Shown: positions 15,209 to 23,483, numbered from the stretch's first letter. The stretch: 32,665 nucleotides of DNA from Actinomycetota bacterium (GCA_018673475.1 JABHCN010000064.1:1-32665); one strand, 5' to 3'. Made by a program: numbers and translations. Notes: generated by a model not told the origin, from the sequence alone.

Positions 15209-18200
15209 TCAGCCGGCGACGGCAGCGCCGGTGCGGTTCAGCACACGGCTGGCTGCGATGCGCTCGCTCACGACCTTTGATGACCCGCCCGGGGCCATCG
15301 ACACCCCGTAGAGGCAGTCGGCGGCCTCCATGGTGCGCTTTTGGTGGCTGACGATGAGCAGTTGGGCGTCGTCGCGGAAACAGTCGACAAGCCCCAGGAA
15401 GCGGTGCAGGTTGACGTCGTCGAGGGCGGCCTCGACCTCGTCCATCACGTAGAACGGGGACGGCCGACTGCGGAACACGGCGAAGAGGAACGCCAGAGCG
15501 GTGAGCGACCTCTCACCGCCTGAGAGCAGCGAGAGCTTCTTTACATTCTTGCCCGATGGGCGTGCCTCGATTTCGAGGCCGGTTTCGAGGAGGTTGTCGG
15601 GGTTCATCAGCCTCAGGCGGCCCTGCCCGCCAGGGAAGAGTTGATCGAACAATTCGGTGAAGTGGGTCGAGACCTCGGCGAAGGCCGACCCGAAGACGCT
15701 GACGATCTCCTCGTCGACGGACCGGATCACCTTGCGAAGCTCCTTGCGGGTGGCCCTGATGTCGTCGAGCTGCTCCTGGAGGAAGCGTCGGCGCTCCTCG
15801 AGAGCGTCGAACTCCTCGAGGGCGAGGGGGTTGATGGGCCCCATCAGCTTGAGCTCTCGCTCCAACTCGACGACCCTTGCGCCGGCACCTACCCCGTCGG
15901 GAAGTTCGGGGCAGGGTGAGTCCAGGATGGAGTCGGGTTCCATGTCGAACTCGGACCTGATGGCAGCCGTCAGGTTCTCGAGACGGAGGCGTGTCTCGGC
16001 TCTCTCGATCTCGAGCCTCGAGAGGTGCTCGCGGGCGGTGCGCAGGGCGGTCTCGGCTGCGGAACGGTCCTTGCGGAGGTCGTCGAGTCGGGCTGCGATG
16101 CTCCGGACCCGCTCGGACTGCAGACGACGGTGTTCACGCAGCGACTCGAGATGTTCGTCGGCAGTTGCCATGCGTATGTCGACGGCCCCGATGAGCCGGT
16201 TGGTGGCGGCCTCGCGGCGATCCAGGTCGTGGCGGCGGTCGGCTGCCTCGACCCTCTCATCTGCAAGGCGTTCGAGCCGAGAGCCGAGTTCGGCAACCCT
16301 TGAGCGGACCATTGCCGACCGACCGGTCACGTCGGCGGTCCGGACCTCGTGTTGGGTTCGCCTGGCGCCGACATCGGCAGAGCGCTCCTCGAGGTCGCTT
16401 CGCAGGGAGGCCATCTGCCGACCGGCCTCGACGGAGGCTTCCTCGGCCGCCTCCAGGTCGGGTAGGCGTGTCTCGAGGTCGGCCACACGGGCGGTCTCGT
16501 CGGCGAGCCTCTGGTCGAGTTCGCTGATTCGGCTACGCAGGGCCCCGGTCTCGGCACCCAGGTTTCGCTGCTCGGCCCTGATGCGCAGCAGGGACTCGGT
16601 GGCGGCGGCGAACCTGTCGTCGTGTTCATCGAGTTCGCGTGAGCGACGTGCCACCTCGTTGTCGATTCCGGCCGCCACCTGCTCGGCACTGTCGAAGGCG
16701 ACCGTGGCCTGGGAATGTGCCTGTTCAGCAGAGACAAGTCGGGACTCGGCCTCGACCAGGGCCGCTCCGGTAGCACCGCCGCCGCTGGTTCCGACACGCC
16801 ACCCGGTGGGGCTGAAGCGATCTCCGTCTGTTGTGACGACGACGGCCTCGGGGTGGTCCAGCGCAGCATCGATGGCGGCTCCCGTACCGCCGGACACGAT
16901 GACGGCATGACCGAGGAGGCTGTCGAGCAGGCTCTCGACACCGGACTCGCGGGCATGGACGTGGGGGCGTACGGGTTCTCCGAAACCGGGGGCATGGCGC
17001 ACCTCGGATCGGGTGTGAAGCGAGAGCACTGCTGCAGAGAACCGGCCCGCCCTGAGAGCATCGAGGGCCTCGCGTGCCCGCTCTACACCGTCGACGACCA
17101 CGGCATCGAGGGCCTCGCCAGCAGCAGCCTCGAATGCGGCCTCGTAGCCCTCGTCTACCTGAACGAGGTCGAGGAGGGTTCCGAGCACACCGTCGACCTC
17201 GGAGAGGTGGGCGGCACCGGCACGACACCTGGCCTCGTCGAGGGCCAGGGCGAGGGCCTCGACCCGGGCCCTTGTGGTTCGAAGGTCGGCTTCGGTGGTT
17301 ACGACCCTCTCCCATGCGGCGTTTCGGCTGCGGGATGCATCGCCTGCCCGCCTCTCGAGTTCGGCCATCGCATCGACAAGCGGTTCCTCTGTGGTGGTGC
17401 CTGCCGTGAGGTCGGTACGCAGCCTCTCGGACTCGGCATTCAGGCTCTCCTCGGACTCGACAGCGGCTCCCAACCGGATGTTGAAGCGCTCGCGCTCGGC
17501 AACCGTGTGCCCGAGTGCGGCCCGCAGGACCCCCAGCTCTCCCCTCACCTCGGCGGCGTGGCCGCCAAGTGCGGGGATGCCGTCGGCCCAGTCGATCTCG
17601 AAGGCAACCCGGTCGGCTGCGAGCTCTGTCTCGGCGATGGCAAGTTGTTCGGCCACCGGTACCAGTGCCTCGGATTCGAGGTCGAGGGCGTCTAGTTCGG
17701 TCTGGGCGCGGGCCAACTCGGCCTCGAGACCCACCACGACCTGTTGTGATGCAAACAGCCCACGATCTCGTTCGATGCCACGCAGCCTCTCGGCCAGGAG
17801 AGCCCGCATGCCGCGCCCGCGCTCACGGAGCGCCTCGAAGCGGGCCAGACGGTCGCCCAGGTCGTCTCCGCCACGTGATGCCAGCTCGGTCTCGGCGACG
17901 ATGACCTCGGCGTCGAGTCGGCTCAGGGAGGCGGCGTGCCGGGCCTCGTCGGCCGCCAGGCCGGACCTGCGGTCGGCCTCGTCGCGTGCCTTTCGTCGGA
18001 GGCCGGCGAGTTCCTGGGCGGAACGGTGGAGCCGTAGTGCCGTGAGCTCACCGAGCAGGTCGCCGTGGCGTCGGGCGGCATCGGCCTGTCTCTCGAGGGG
18101 ACGAAGTTGGCGCCTGACCTCGCGCATCAGGTCACCGAGGCGGTCGACGTTGGCTTCGGTTGAGCGGAGGCGACGCTCGGCCTTCTCCTTGCGCTTGCGG

Positions 18201-18709
18201 TACTTGAGGATTCCGGCGGCGTCCTCGATGATCGCCCGGCGGTCCTCGGGGCGGGCGTTCAGGACGGCGTCGATCTGGCCCTGCGAGATGATGACGTGCT
18301 GCTGGCGCCCGACACCGACGTCGGAGAGCATCTCCTGGACGTCGAGCAGTCGACAGGGGGCGCCGTTGATCGCGTAGTCGCTGTCGCCACTACGGAACAG
18401 GGTGCGGCTGATGGTTACCTCGGAGAACTCGACCGGCAACAGGCCCGAGCCGTTGTCGATTGTCAGCGACACCTCGGCGCGCCCCAGAGCCGCTCTGGTA
18501 GAGGTGCCTGCGAAGATGACGTCGTCCATCTTCTGGGATCTGACGGCGCTGGGGGCCTGGGCGCCCAACACCCACGCTATAGCGTCGACGACGTTGGACT
18601 TTCCGCTTCCGTTGGGGCCCACGACGACCGTGACGCCCGGCTCCATGTCGAGCGTGGCCGAGTCGGCAAAGGACTTGAAGCCCTTGATGGTGAGGCTCTT
18701 CAGGAACAC
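15209..18709 (-). CDS. smc: chromosome segregation protein SMC
   Basis: SMC organises and segregates the chromosome with ScpA/ScpB, which are not in this window. The 1166-residue product is full length. The N-terminal ATPase half has GPNGSGKS at 31-38 and VISQGQIDAVL. Two long coiled-coil arms flank a hinge near 500-620 (EVDGVLGTLLDLVQVDEGYE through TGWRVGTSGGG). The C-terminal half has SLLSGGERSLTALA (signature) and FYVMDEVEAALDDVN (Walker B and D loop), then LLIVSHQKRTMEAAD. GTG at 18709 has only a weak AGGG upstream, but TAGGGT lies seven bases before it. Confidence 0.98.
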   Translation of the reverse strand: MFLKSLTIKGFKSFADSATLDMEPGVTVVVGPNGSGKSNVVDAIAWVLGAQAPSAVRSQKMDDVIFAGTSTRAALGRAEVSLTIDNGSGLLPVEFSEVTISRTLFRSGDSDYAINGAPCRLLDVQEMLSDVGVGRQQHVIISQGQIDAVLNARPEDRRAIIEDAAGILKYRKRKEKAERRLRSTEANVDRLGDLMREVRRQLRPLERQADAARRHGDLLGELTALRLHRSAQELAGLRRKARDEADRRSGLAADEARHAASLSRLDAEVIVAETELASRGGDDLGDRLARFEALRERGRGMRALLAERLRGIERDRGLFASQQVVVGLEAELARAQTELDALDLESEALVPVAEQLAIAETELAADRVAFEIDWADGIPALGGHAAEVRGELGVLRAALGHTVAERERFNIRLGAAVESEESLNAESERLRTDLTAGTTTEEPLVDAMAELERRAGDASRSRNAAWERVVTTEADLRTTRARVEALALALDEARCRAGAAHLSEVDGVLGTLLDLVQVDEGYEAAFEAAAGEALDAVVVDGVERAREALDALRAGRFSAAVLSLHTRSEVRHAPGFGEPVRPHVHARESGVESLLDSLLGHAVIVSGGTGAAIDAALDHPEAVVVTTDGDRFSPTGWRVGTSGGGATGAALVEAESRLVSAEQAHSQATVAFDSAEQVAAGIDNEVARRSRELDEHDDRFAAATESLLRIRAEQRNLGAETGALRSRISELDQRLADETARVADLETRLPDLEAAEEASVEAGRQMASLRSDLEERSADVGARRTQHEVRTADVTGRSAMVRSRVAELGSRLERLADERVEAADRRHDLDRREAATNRLIGAVDIRMATADEHLESLREHRRLQSERVRSIAARLDDLRKDRSAAETALRTAREHLSRLEIERAETRLRLENLTAAIRSEFDMEPDSILDSPCPELPDGVGAGARVVELERELKLMGPINPLALEEFDALEERRRFLQEQLDDIRATRKELRKVIRSVDEEIVSVFGSAFAEVSTHFTELFDQLFPGGQGRLRLMNPDNLLETGLEIEARPSGKNVKKLSLLSGGERSLTALAFLFAVFRSRPSPFYVMDEVEAALDDVNLHRFLGLVDCFRDDAQLLIVSHQKRTMEAADCLYGVSMAPGGSSKVVSERIAASRVLNRTGAAVAG

Positions 18710-18716
18710 TGTCGAG

Positions 18717-18722
18717 ACCCTA
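18717..18722 (-). promoter_or_regulatory. candidate -10 box, leaderless arrangement, for smc
   Basis: TAGGGT lies seven bases before the GTG. About 14 bp further upstream is the perfect 10-bp palindrome ACACCGGTGT (18736-18745). A TGACA-like -35 exists but at about 20 bp spacing. Confidence 0.4.
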
Positions 18723-18768
18723 CAGCGCCTGAATCACACCGGTGTCATTTCTCATCCGACCACATTAG

Positions 18769-18795
18769 GCGCGCCCGGCGGCGCTGGAGGCGCGC
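18769..18795 (-). other. GC-rich hairpin between the Fpg-like gene and smc
   Basis: GCGCGCC (18769-18775) pairs with GGCGCGC (18789-18795) around a 13-nt loop, 17 nt past the Fpg-like stop at 18812. No U-tract follows, so this is not a textbook intrinsic terminator. It may mark the end of the rnc-containing unit. Confidence 0.4.
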
Positions 18796-18811
18796 TCCCT
18801 CTCTGGGGAGA

Positions 18812-19654
18812 TCAGACCTGTGTGTCGCAGTAGTAGACCCAGCGGCCCTTCAGCTTGATGCGCTGTATCGGCGCCCGGCTCCTGGGGCTGAGATCTCCGG
18901 CCCTCCCGTACACGGCGAGGTGTATACCGAAGTCACCGGATTCGCCGTACGCGTCGACAAACGGCCTGGATTCGATGCTCGTACCCCGATACTTGATTGC
19001 GTCGTGGACCGTCTCGATGAGGGCCCGGTAGAGCCGGCGGACCTCCTGGGTCGACAGCGTGGCGCTCCCCCGGTTGTAGAGGAGACCGGCGTGGAACAGC
19101 ACCTCGTCGCTGTAGATGTCGCCCAGACCGACTATCACCGAGTCGTCGGTCAGGAGGGCCTTGAGCTCCATCTCGCGTCCCAGAACCTGACCGGCAAACA
19201 CGTTCAGCGGGATGGGCTCGCCGACGGGGTCGATACCCAGTGCCGCCAGGCCCGGCACCTCGGCCAGCAGTTCGTCGGCACCAACAACGAAGGCCTCGGA
19301 GTCGCCCTCGGGATCGACAAGGCGCAGGTGGCCTCCCTGGGTGAACGTGATGGTCAGCTCGGTTCCGGGTGCTACGGCATCTCGGGCTGGGTGACGTCTG
19401 AGCGAGGACCCGGGTCCCATCCGGATCACGAGCAGGTCCTCGCCGTCGAGGCCAATGAGGAGGTGCAGGCCGATGCGCTTTACCGAGTCCAGCTTTCGGC
19501 CCACCAGCCCGGAGGTGAACGACTTGCGGTTGCGGTACCGGCCGAGGACCGTCATCGAGGCGGCCTCGGCTGACTTGACCTTGCGGCCGCTGATGTCGCG
19601 GTCCAGGTCGCGCCTGATGGTCTCTATCTCGGGCAGCTCATACGCGACTGTCAC
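18812..19654 (-). CDS. Fpg/Nei-family DNA glycosylase-like protein lacking canonical active-site residues
   Basis: A 280-residue Fpg/Nei (MutM) family member in the usual rnc-mutM-smc slot. Family features are ELPEIETIRRDL near the N-terminus, the H2TH region with SVIVGLGDIYSDEVLFHAGLLYNR, and the C-terminal LAVYGRAGD...PIQRIKLKGRWVYYC. Several key residues differ from E. coli Fpg. The mature N-terminus would be TVAYELPE, so Pro2 is replaced by Tyr with extra residues before it. The Lys57 position reads SVKRIGLHLL (no Lys there). The RRFG loop is replaced by DPEGDSEAF. Only one of four zinc-finger Cys remains. GTG overlaps the rnc stop as GTGA. It may be inactive, differently catalytic, or a DNA-lesion binder. 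I give no symbol for this reason. Confidence 0.85.
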   Translation of the reverse strand: MTVAYELPEIETIRRDLDRDISGRKVKSAEAASMTVLGRYRNRKSFTSGLVGRKLDSVKRIGLHLLIGLDGEDLLVIRMGPGSSLRRHPARDAVAPGTELTITFTQGGHLRLVDPEGDSEAFVVGADELLAEVPGLAALGIDPVGEPIPLNVFAGQVLGREMELKALLTDDSVIVGLGDIYSDEVLFHAGLLYNRGSATLSTQEVRRLYRALIETVHDAIKYRGTSIESRPFVDAYGESGDFGIHLAVYGRAGDLSPRSRAPIQRIKLKGRWVYYCDTQV

Positions 19655-20469
19655 GGCTTGTCTCCGGTTGTCTCGGTTGTCTCGGTTGTCTCGGTTGTTT
19701 CGAACATTGGGGTGTGATCGTCGGCGAGGGACGCGCACGCAATTTCTGCCGCCGCCTGTTCGGCCCTCTTCTTGGACGTTCCGTGGCCGGGGCCGAAGGC
19801 CTGGTCGCCCACCTCGACGACGGCCCTGAACCTGGTCTCGTGTTCGGGGCCGTCAGAGGTCACGAGGTAGCGGGGGACCTCGTGGGAGCCCTGCGCCACC
19901 ATCTCCTGGAGGCGGGTCTTGTGGTCGTTGTCGCCCGGGTGGAGCGAGGCGGCCCGGATTGGTTCGGCCAGCAAACCGTGGACGACCTCGGTTGAGCGGG
20001 CGTGGCCGGCGTCGAGGAACACGGCTCCGACAACCGCCTCCATGGCGTCACAGAGGATCGAGGACTTGTCGCGGCCGCCCGAGGTCACCTCTCCGCGGCC
20101 CAGCAGCAGCACCTCGCCCAACCCGATGGAGCGCGCTGCATCGGCCAGAGCGTCCTCGCTGACGACGGCCGACCTGATCTTGGCAAGGTCTCCCTCGTCG
20201 TGATCGGGCCGGGAGCGAAACGCCGTGTCGGCGACTGCGAGACCGAGCACGGCATCGCCCAGGAACTCGAGGCGTTCGTTGGACCTGCCACCGTGCTCAG
20301 CACACCAGGAGCGGTGGGTCAGGGCCGATGTCAGGAGTTGGGGGTCGGCGAACCGGTGCCCGAGGGCGGCCTCGAAGGCGTCAAGCGCCGAGGCGGCAGC
20401 GCCCTCACCGGGCTGCTCGCTGGTCGGGTGGTCGATGACCAGGTTCTCAGCCGAGGCGGGAGACGACAT
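19651..20469 (-). CDS. rnc: ribonuclease III
   Basis: RNase III cuts double-stranded RNA in rRNA maturation and mRNA control. The 272-residue protein has the signature NERLEFLGDAVLGLAVAD (64 on; catalytic Glu68 and Asp72), SAVVSEDALADAARSIGLG and DAMEAVVGAVFLDAG, then a C-terminal dsRBD (about 180-250: KTRLQEMVAQG, GHGTSKKRAEQAAAEIA). The last 20 residues are a Glu/Thr repeat from a 9-bp tandem array. The ATG start overlaps the end of acpP by 23 nt. Confidence 0.96.
   Translation of the reverse strand: MSSPASAENLVIDHPTSEQPGEGAAASALDAFEAALGHRFADPQLLTSALTHRSWCAEHGGRSNERLEFLGDAVLGLAVADTAFRSRPDHDEGDLAKIRSAVVSEDALADAARSIGLGEVLLLGRGEVTSGGRDKSSILCDAMEAVVGAVFLDAGHARSTEVVHGLLAEPIRAASLHPGDNDHKTRLQEMVAQGSHEVPRYLVTSDGPEHETRFRAVVEVGDQAFGPGHGTSKKRAEQAAAEIACASLADDHTPMFETTETTETTETTGDKP
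19661..19702 (-). repeat. 9-bp tandem repeat in the rnc 3' end
   Basis: Units of TCTCGGTTG (19671-19679, 19680-19688, 19689-19697) with degenerate flanking copies encode Glu-Thr-Thr repeats in the RNase III tail. They lie just before the GTGA overlap with the next gene. Length variation would stay in frame. Confidence 0.9.
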
Positions 20470-20737
20470 AGTCGACGGCGTCGCGTACGGACCTGAGGTC
20501 GTCGAGGTCGTCGTCGTCGAACCTGAAGCCCACCGAACGCTCGCCCAACTCCTCTTCGAGGGCCTCGACCAGCTCGATGAGCGCCAGGGAGTCGGCGTTC
20601 AGGTCGTCGGCGAAGGATGCGCCCTCGCTGATTGCGGACGGTTCGATCTCGAGGATGTCGGCAAGCCGCTCCCGGATGATTCCGAGTACCTCGTCGCGCC
20701 CCACAGGGGTGCCTTCGACATGGGTTTCTGCTGGCAC
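20447..20737 (-). CDS. acpP: acyl carrier protein
   Basis: A 96-residue ACP, carrier of fatty-acyl intermediates on 4'-phosphopantetheine. The attachment site is Ser50 in FADDLNADSLALIEL, followed by VEALEEELG. The C-terminal part (GFRFDDDDLDDLRSV, DAVDYVVSRLG) is the usual helix four, and the protein is very acidic. The GTG start has AAGGAG six bases upstream. The plsX-acpP-rnc order is standard. Confidence 0.96.
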   Translation of the reverse strand: MPAETHVEGTPVGRDEVLGIIRERLADILEIEPSAISEGASFADDLNADSLALIELVEALEEELGERSVGFRFDDDDLDDLRSVRDAVDYVVSRLG

Positions 20738-20780
20738 CTGAGGCTCCTTGTCGCCATCTGCTGCGTAAACGACCGCCCGA

Positions 20781-20786
20781 ATCCTA
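20781..20786 (-). promoter_or_regulatory. candidate -10 box for acpP
   Basis: TAGGAT in the 126-nt plsX-acpP gap, giving a leader of about 37 nt. An alternative pair in the same gap is TTGACG (20834-20839) with ACCAAT (20810-20815) at 18 bp. Which one works, if either, cannot be told by eye. Confidence 0.3.
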
Positions 20787-20863
20787 GCGGAGCGATATGC
20801 CTGATGAGCATTGGTTCAGATGATGCGACATGTCGTCAAACCACCTGGATTGTCGTGCAGGCC

Positions 20864-21844
20864 TCAGCCCGTTCCGCCCACGGCCGCCGCCAGGTGGTCG
20901 ACCACGCCGGCCTCGACCATCTCGGCAGCCATCCCGATGGCGTTCTTCATCGCCGTGGCCCCGGTGGAACCGTGGCTGATGATGCAGACCCCCCTCACGC
21001 CGAGGAGCATCGCCCCGCCGTATGTGTCGGGGTGGAACTGCCGGTAGAGGGCGTCGAACTCGGGCGCCAGGACGTCGGCGGCCTCGATGGCCTCGGGCCG
21101 GGCCGACATGCTCGTGAGAAGGGCGGTGATGAGGGTCTTCATGCTTCCCTCGAGTGCCTTGAGGGCCACGTTGCCGGTGAAACCGTCGGTGACCACCACG
21201 TCGGCAGCGTCGGTGAGCAGGTCCCTGCCCTCGACGTTCCCGATGAATGCTCCCTGCCTGAACGCAGCCTCGGCGAGGGCCTTGTAGGCCTCCTTCACGA
21301 GCGGGCTGCCCTTGCCGGCCTCCTCGCCGATGGAGAGCAGCGCAACACGCGGTTCGGCGATACCGAGACGGTCTGTTGCGAACACGGCTCCCATCTGCCC
21401 GAACTGAACCAGCCACTCGGGGCTGCACTCGGAGTTTGCGCCGGCATCAAGAAGCACCGTGGGTGTTGTGCCGGGTGCTGGGAGAAGGGTGGCGATGGCA
21501 GGCCGCGAAACCCCGCGTATTCGGCCCATCCGGAGCAGGGCGCTTGCCATGGTCGCACCGGTGTTTCCGGCACTGACCATGGCCGAGGCTGCGCCGTCGC
21601 GAACTGCCTCGGCGGCACGGACGAGCGACGAGTCCTTCATGCGGCGCACGCTGGAGCCGGGCTCGGCGTCCATGGCGATGACCTCTGAGGCCTCGATGAC
21701 CGGCAGGTCACCCGTGTCGCCCATTTCATCGGGACGACCCACCAGCAGGACGGGTATGCCCTCGTCGGCGGCGAGGCGCGCGCCGGCAACGATCTCGGAC
21801 GGGGCGTTGTCGCCTCCCATGGCGTCTACGGCGATGGGGAGCAT
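20864..21844 (-). CDS. plsX: phosphate acyltransferase PlsX
   Basis: PlsX makes acyl-phosphate from acyl-ACP for phospholipid synthesis. The 326-residue protein begins MLPIAVDAMGGDNAPSEIV and has MKDSSLVRAAEAVRDG, SAGNTGATMASALLRMGRI, LLDAGANSEC, LLSIGEEAGKGSPLVKEAY, VVTDGFTGNVALKALEG and YGGAMLLGVRGVCIISHG. ATG at 21844 is chosen because the family starts here; a longer in-frame reading enters the rpmF gene. A weak AGGG precedes it. A 15-bp tandem repeat lies just upstream. Confidence 0.97.
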   Translation of the reverse strand: MLPIAVDAMGGDNAPSEIVAGARLAADEGIPVLLVGRPDEMGDTGDLPVIEASEVIAMDAEPGSSVRRMKDSSLVRAAEAVRDGAASAMVSAGNTGATMASALLRMGRIRGVSRPAIATLLPAPGTTPTVLLDAGANSECSPEWLVQFGQMGAVFATDRLGIAEPRVALLSIGEEAGKGSPLVKEAYKALAEAAFRQGAFIGNVEGRDLLTDAADVVVTDGFTGNVALKALEGSMKTLITALLTSMSARPEAIEAADVLAPEFDALYRQFHPDTYGGAMLLGVRGVCIISHGSTGATAMKNAIGMAAEMVEAGVVDHLAAAVGGTG

Positions 21845-21850
21845 CAGGAC

Positions 21851-21880
21851 CCTGTTGTCAGAAGGCCTGTTGTCAAAAGG
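21851..21880 (-). repeat. 15-bp tandem repeat upstream of plsX
   Basis: CCTGTTGTCAGAAGG and CCTGTTGTCAAAAGG (plus-strand reading) are adjacent and differ at one base. They lie 7-36 nt before the plsX ATG. On the minus strand each contains TGACAACAGG, and the distal copy holds a TTGACA. It may be a regulator site or chance duplication. Confidence 0.6.
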
Positions 21881-21909
21881 TGGGACACAGGGGTATGGCC
21901 GTGTGCCGG

Positions 21910-22089
21910 TCAGTCGACTTCGACTGCCTGGCGTCCTGCGTACCAGCCGCAGTTGCCACACACGTGGTGAGGTCGCTTGGTAGCGCCACACCGGTCGCAT
22001 GCACTACGTGATGCGGTGCTGAGGGTCCAGGCGGCCGCCTTGCGGCTGCGGCCCTTGGCCTTTGAGGTCTTCTTCTTGGGAACGGCCAT
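21910..22089 (-). CDS. rpmF: 50S ribosomal protein L32, zinc-binding form
   Basis: A 59-residue L32: MAVPKKKTSKAKGRSRKAA start and the zinc ribbon CDRC...CGNCGWY. ATG follows GAGGAA with good spacing. The DUF177-rpmF-plsX order is nearly universal. The four-Cys (C+) form implies normal zinc supply; no C- paralogue is visible here. Confidence 0.97.
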   Translation of the reverse strand: MAVPKKKTSKAKGRSRKAAAWTLSTASRSACDRCGATKRPHHVCGNCGWYAGRQAVEVD

Positions 22090-22196
22090 CGTCGGTTCCT
22101 CGGTGATGATCGGTGGTCTGAACTGGGTATCAGGGCAAACAGGATGCTGTCCTGACGACCCGGCAAGGCTAGCGGGGAGACCGCGCAACCCGCACC

Positions 22197-22217
22197 GGGG
22201 CCACACCCGGTGTCCCC
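22197..22217 (-). other. imperfect hairpin after the DUF177 gene
   Basis: GGGG...CCCC with inner CAC/GTG pairs and one mismatch, about 14 nt past the DUF177 stop. There is no U-tract. The 141-nt gap to rpmF also holds a small CAGGA/TCCTG hairpin (22140-22154). Function uncertain; possible leader or weak attenuation before rpmF. Confidence 0.25.
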
Positions 22218-22230
22218 TTGCGGCCTGGGG

Positions 22231-22794
22231 TCAGGATGAGGCTCCATGGGCGTCGTCGTCTTCGACAGCACCCTCCCGGAGGATGTCGAGCACCGCCCAT
22301 CTCGGATCCATGGGTTTCTCGCCTGCGGAATCGCCGTCGGGTGGGACCCCTGTGGGGAATCGTTCGGTGTCGGGGCCCTCACACTCGTCTCTACACAGTG
22401 GCGAGAGGGGAAGTGCCAGGAGCACTGCGTCTCGTACGACCGGTTCAAGGTCGAGGTTCTCTCCGGTCAGCAGGTAGACGTTGCCAGTGTCGGGGAGGAT
22501 TCCCTCGCTGTCGGGGCGGTCGGGCACGTACACCTCGCCGACCTCGAGGTCGAGGTGGCCCGACACGGATTCGAGGCAACGTCGACACTCACCGGTCCAG
22601 TCGGCCTGCAGCCTGCCGGTAACCGCAACCTCGCTTCCCCGGACCTCTACAGCCAACGAGAGGGTGACACGACCGTCGGTCACGTCGACACCACCGACGG
22701 CCAGGTCGTCGAGGTTGACCTCGAGGTCAACCTCTCGGACCACGTCGCGACGCCGCCGAAGGGCCTCGATGGGGAACAGGAGGTCCCGGGTCAT
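22231..22794 (-). CDS. YceD/DUF177 family protein
   Basis: DUF177 (YceD) proteins are needed for 23S rRNA accumulation in plants and E. coli and sit next to rpmF nearly everywhere. The 187-residue product has GRLQADWTGECRRCLESV, a typical CxxC, then LPLSPLCRDECEGPD and the C-terminal DPRWAVLDILRE. These are all family marks. The start ATG has no clear Shine-Dalgarno. The gap to the upstream coiled-coil gene is 38 nt. Confidence 0.9.
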   Translation of the reverse strand: MTRDLLFPIEALRRRRDVVREVDLEVNLDDLAVGGVDVTDGRVTLSLAVEVRGSEVAVTGRLQADWTGECRRCLESVSGHLDLEVGEVYVPDRPDSEGILPDTGNVYLLTGENLDLEPVVRDAVLLALPLSPLCRDECEGPDTERFPTGVPPDGDSAGEKPMDPRWAVLDILREGAVEDDDAHGASS

Positions 22795-22832
22795 GGCAGC
22801 AACGTCACCAGGCGGTCGGGGTCATGCCGGCG

Positions 22833-23483
22833 TCAGCCGGGCTCGTCGGTTTCCAGGTCCTGATCGAAGAAGACCGAGGTGGATCGGGACCTGGCGGCCT
22901 CGGCTTCGGCGGCCTCTTCGGCCTCGGCCGCACGGTTCTCGCGATCCCGGTCGAGCACGGTCTCCTGGAGGCGCCGGCGACCGTTGGCGATGGCATCCCG
23001 GGTGCTAGTGAGCAGGGTCTCGAAGCTTCCAAGCTTCTGGTCGCAGTAGTCCTCGGTTTCGCGACGCATCCGGCGGGCCTCTTCGCGGGCAGTCTCGAGC
23101 AGTTGTCGTGCACGCTGTTCAGCGGTCCTGACGACCTCGGTGCGCTGCACGAGACGCTCGGCCCTGGACCTGGCCAGTTCGAGGATGTCGTCGCCCTCGC
23201 CGCGGACCTTCGCCAGGAACTCCTCGCGTTCCTTGAGGAGCCAGCGTGCGGCCCGAAGCTCGTCGGGGAGGCGTGCGACAGCCTCGTCGAGCATGTTCAA
23301 CAGTTCGTCCTTGTTGATCATCGACGAGGTGGACAGGGGCATCGGACGGGCCGACGCCACGACCTCGCGTGCCTGCCTGAGGATGGCCTCGACCTGGGGC
23401 GGGCGATACGGATCGGGGGACACCGGCGATGGTGCCTGGAAGGTCCCTGAGGCAGGAGGGACCGGAGTTGGCTGATCGGTCAT
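22833..23483 (-). CDS. DivIVA-like coiled-coil protein, SepIVA-type
   Basis: A 216-residue protein with a Pro-rich start, a conserved segment around MINKDELLNMLDEAVARLPDELRAARWLL, then a long charged coiled coil (about 85-200: RSRAERLVQRTEVVRTAEQ, ETAREEARRMRRETEDYCD). In mycobacteria the gene in this slot beside the DUF177 protein (Rv2927c) is SepIVA, a DivIVA-domain septation factor; the match in layout and pattern supports that assignment. ATG overlaps the coaD stop as ATGA. A role in cell division or polar growth is inference. Confidence 0.85.
   Translation of the reverse strand: MTDQPTPVPPASGTFQAPSPVSPDPYRPPQVEAILRQAREVVASARPMPLSTSSMINKDELLNMLDEAVARLPDELRAARWLLKEREEFLAKVRGEGDDILELARSRAERLVQRTEVVRTAEQRARQLLETAREEARRMRRETEDYCDQKLGSFETLLTSTRDAIANGRRRLQETVLDRDRENRAAEAEEAAEAEAARSRSTSVFFDQDLETDEPG

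Noticed and set aside
15657-18377. Several long plus-strand frames opposite smc
   Set aside because: Composition is Arg/Ser-rich shadow coding and the minus-strand SMC motifs are complete.
19655-19738. N-terminal extension of the Fpg-like protein with Asn-Arg-Asp repeats
   Set aside because: It is the rnc minisatellite read in another frame; the GTGA overlap gives a better start.
20225-21688. 487-codon plus-strand open frame
   Set aside because: Antisense to rnc, acpP and plsX, with no recognisable domain; long antisense frames are expected in GC-rich DNA.
21845-22000. Longer start for PlsX
   Set aside because: It overlaps rpmF and lacks family similarity before MLPIAVDAMGG.
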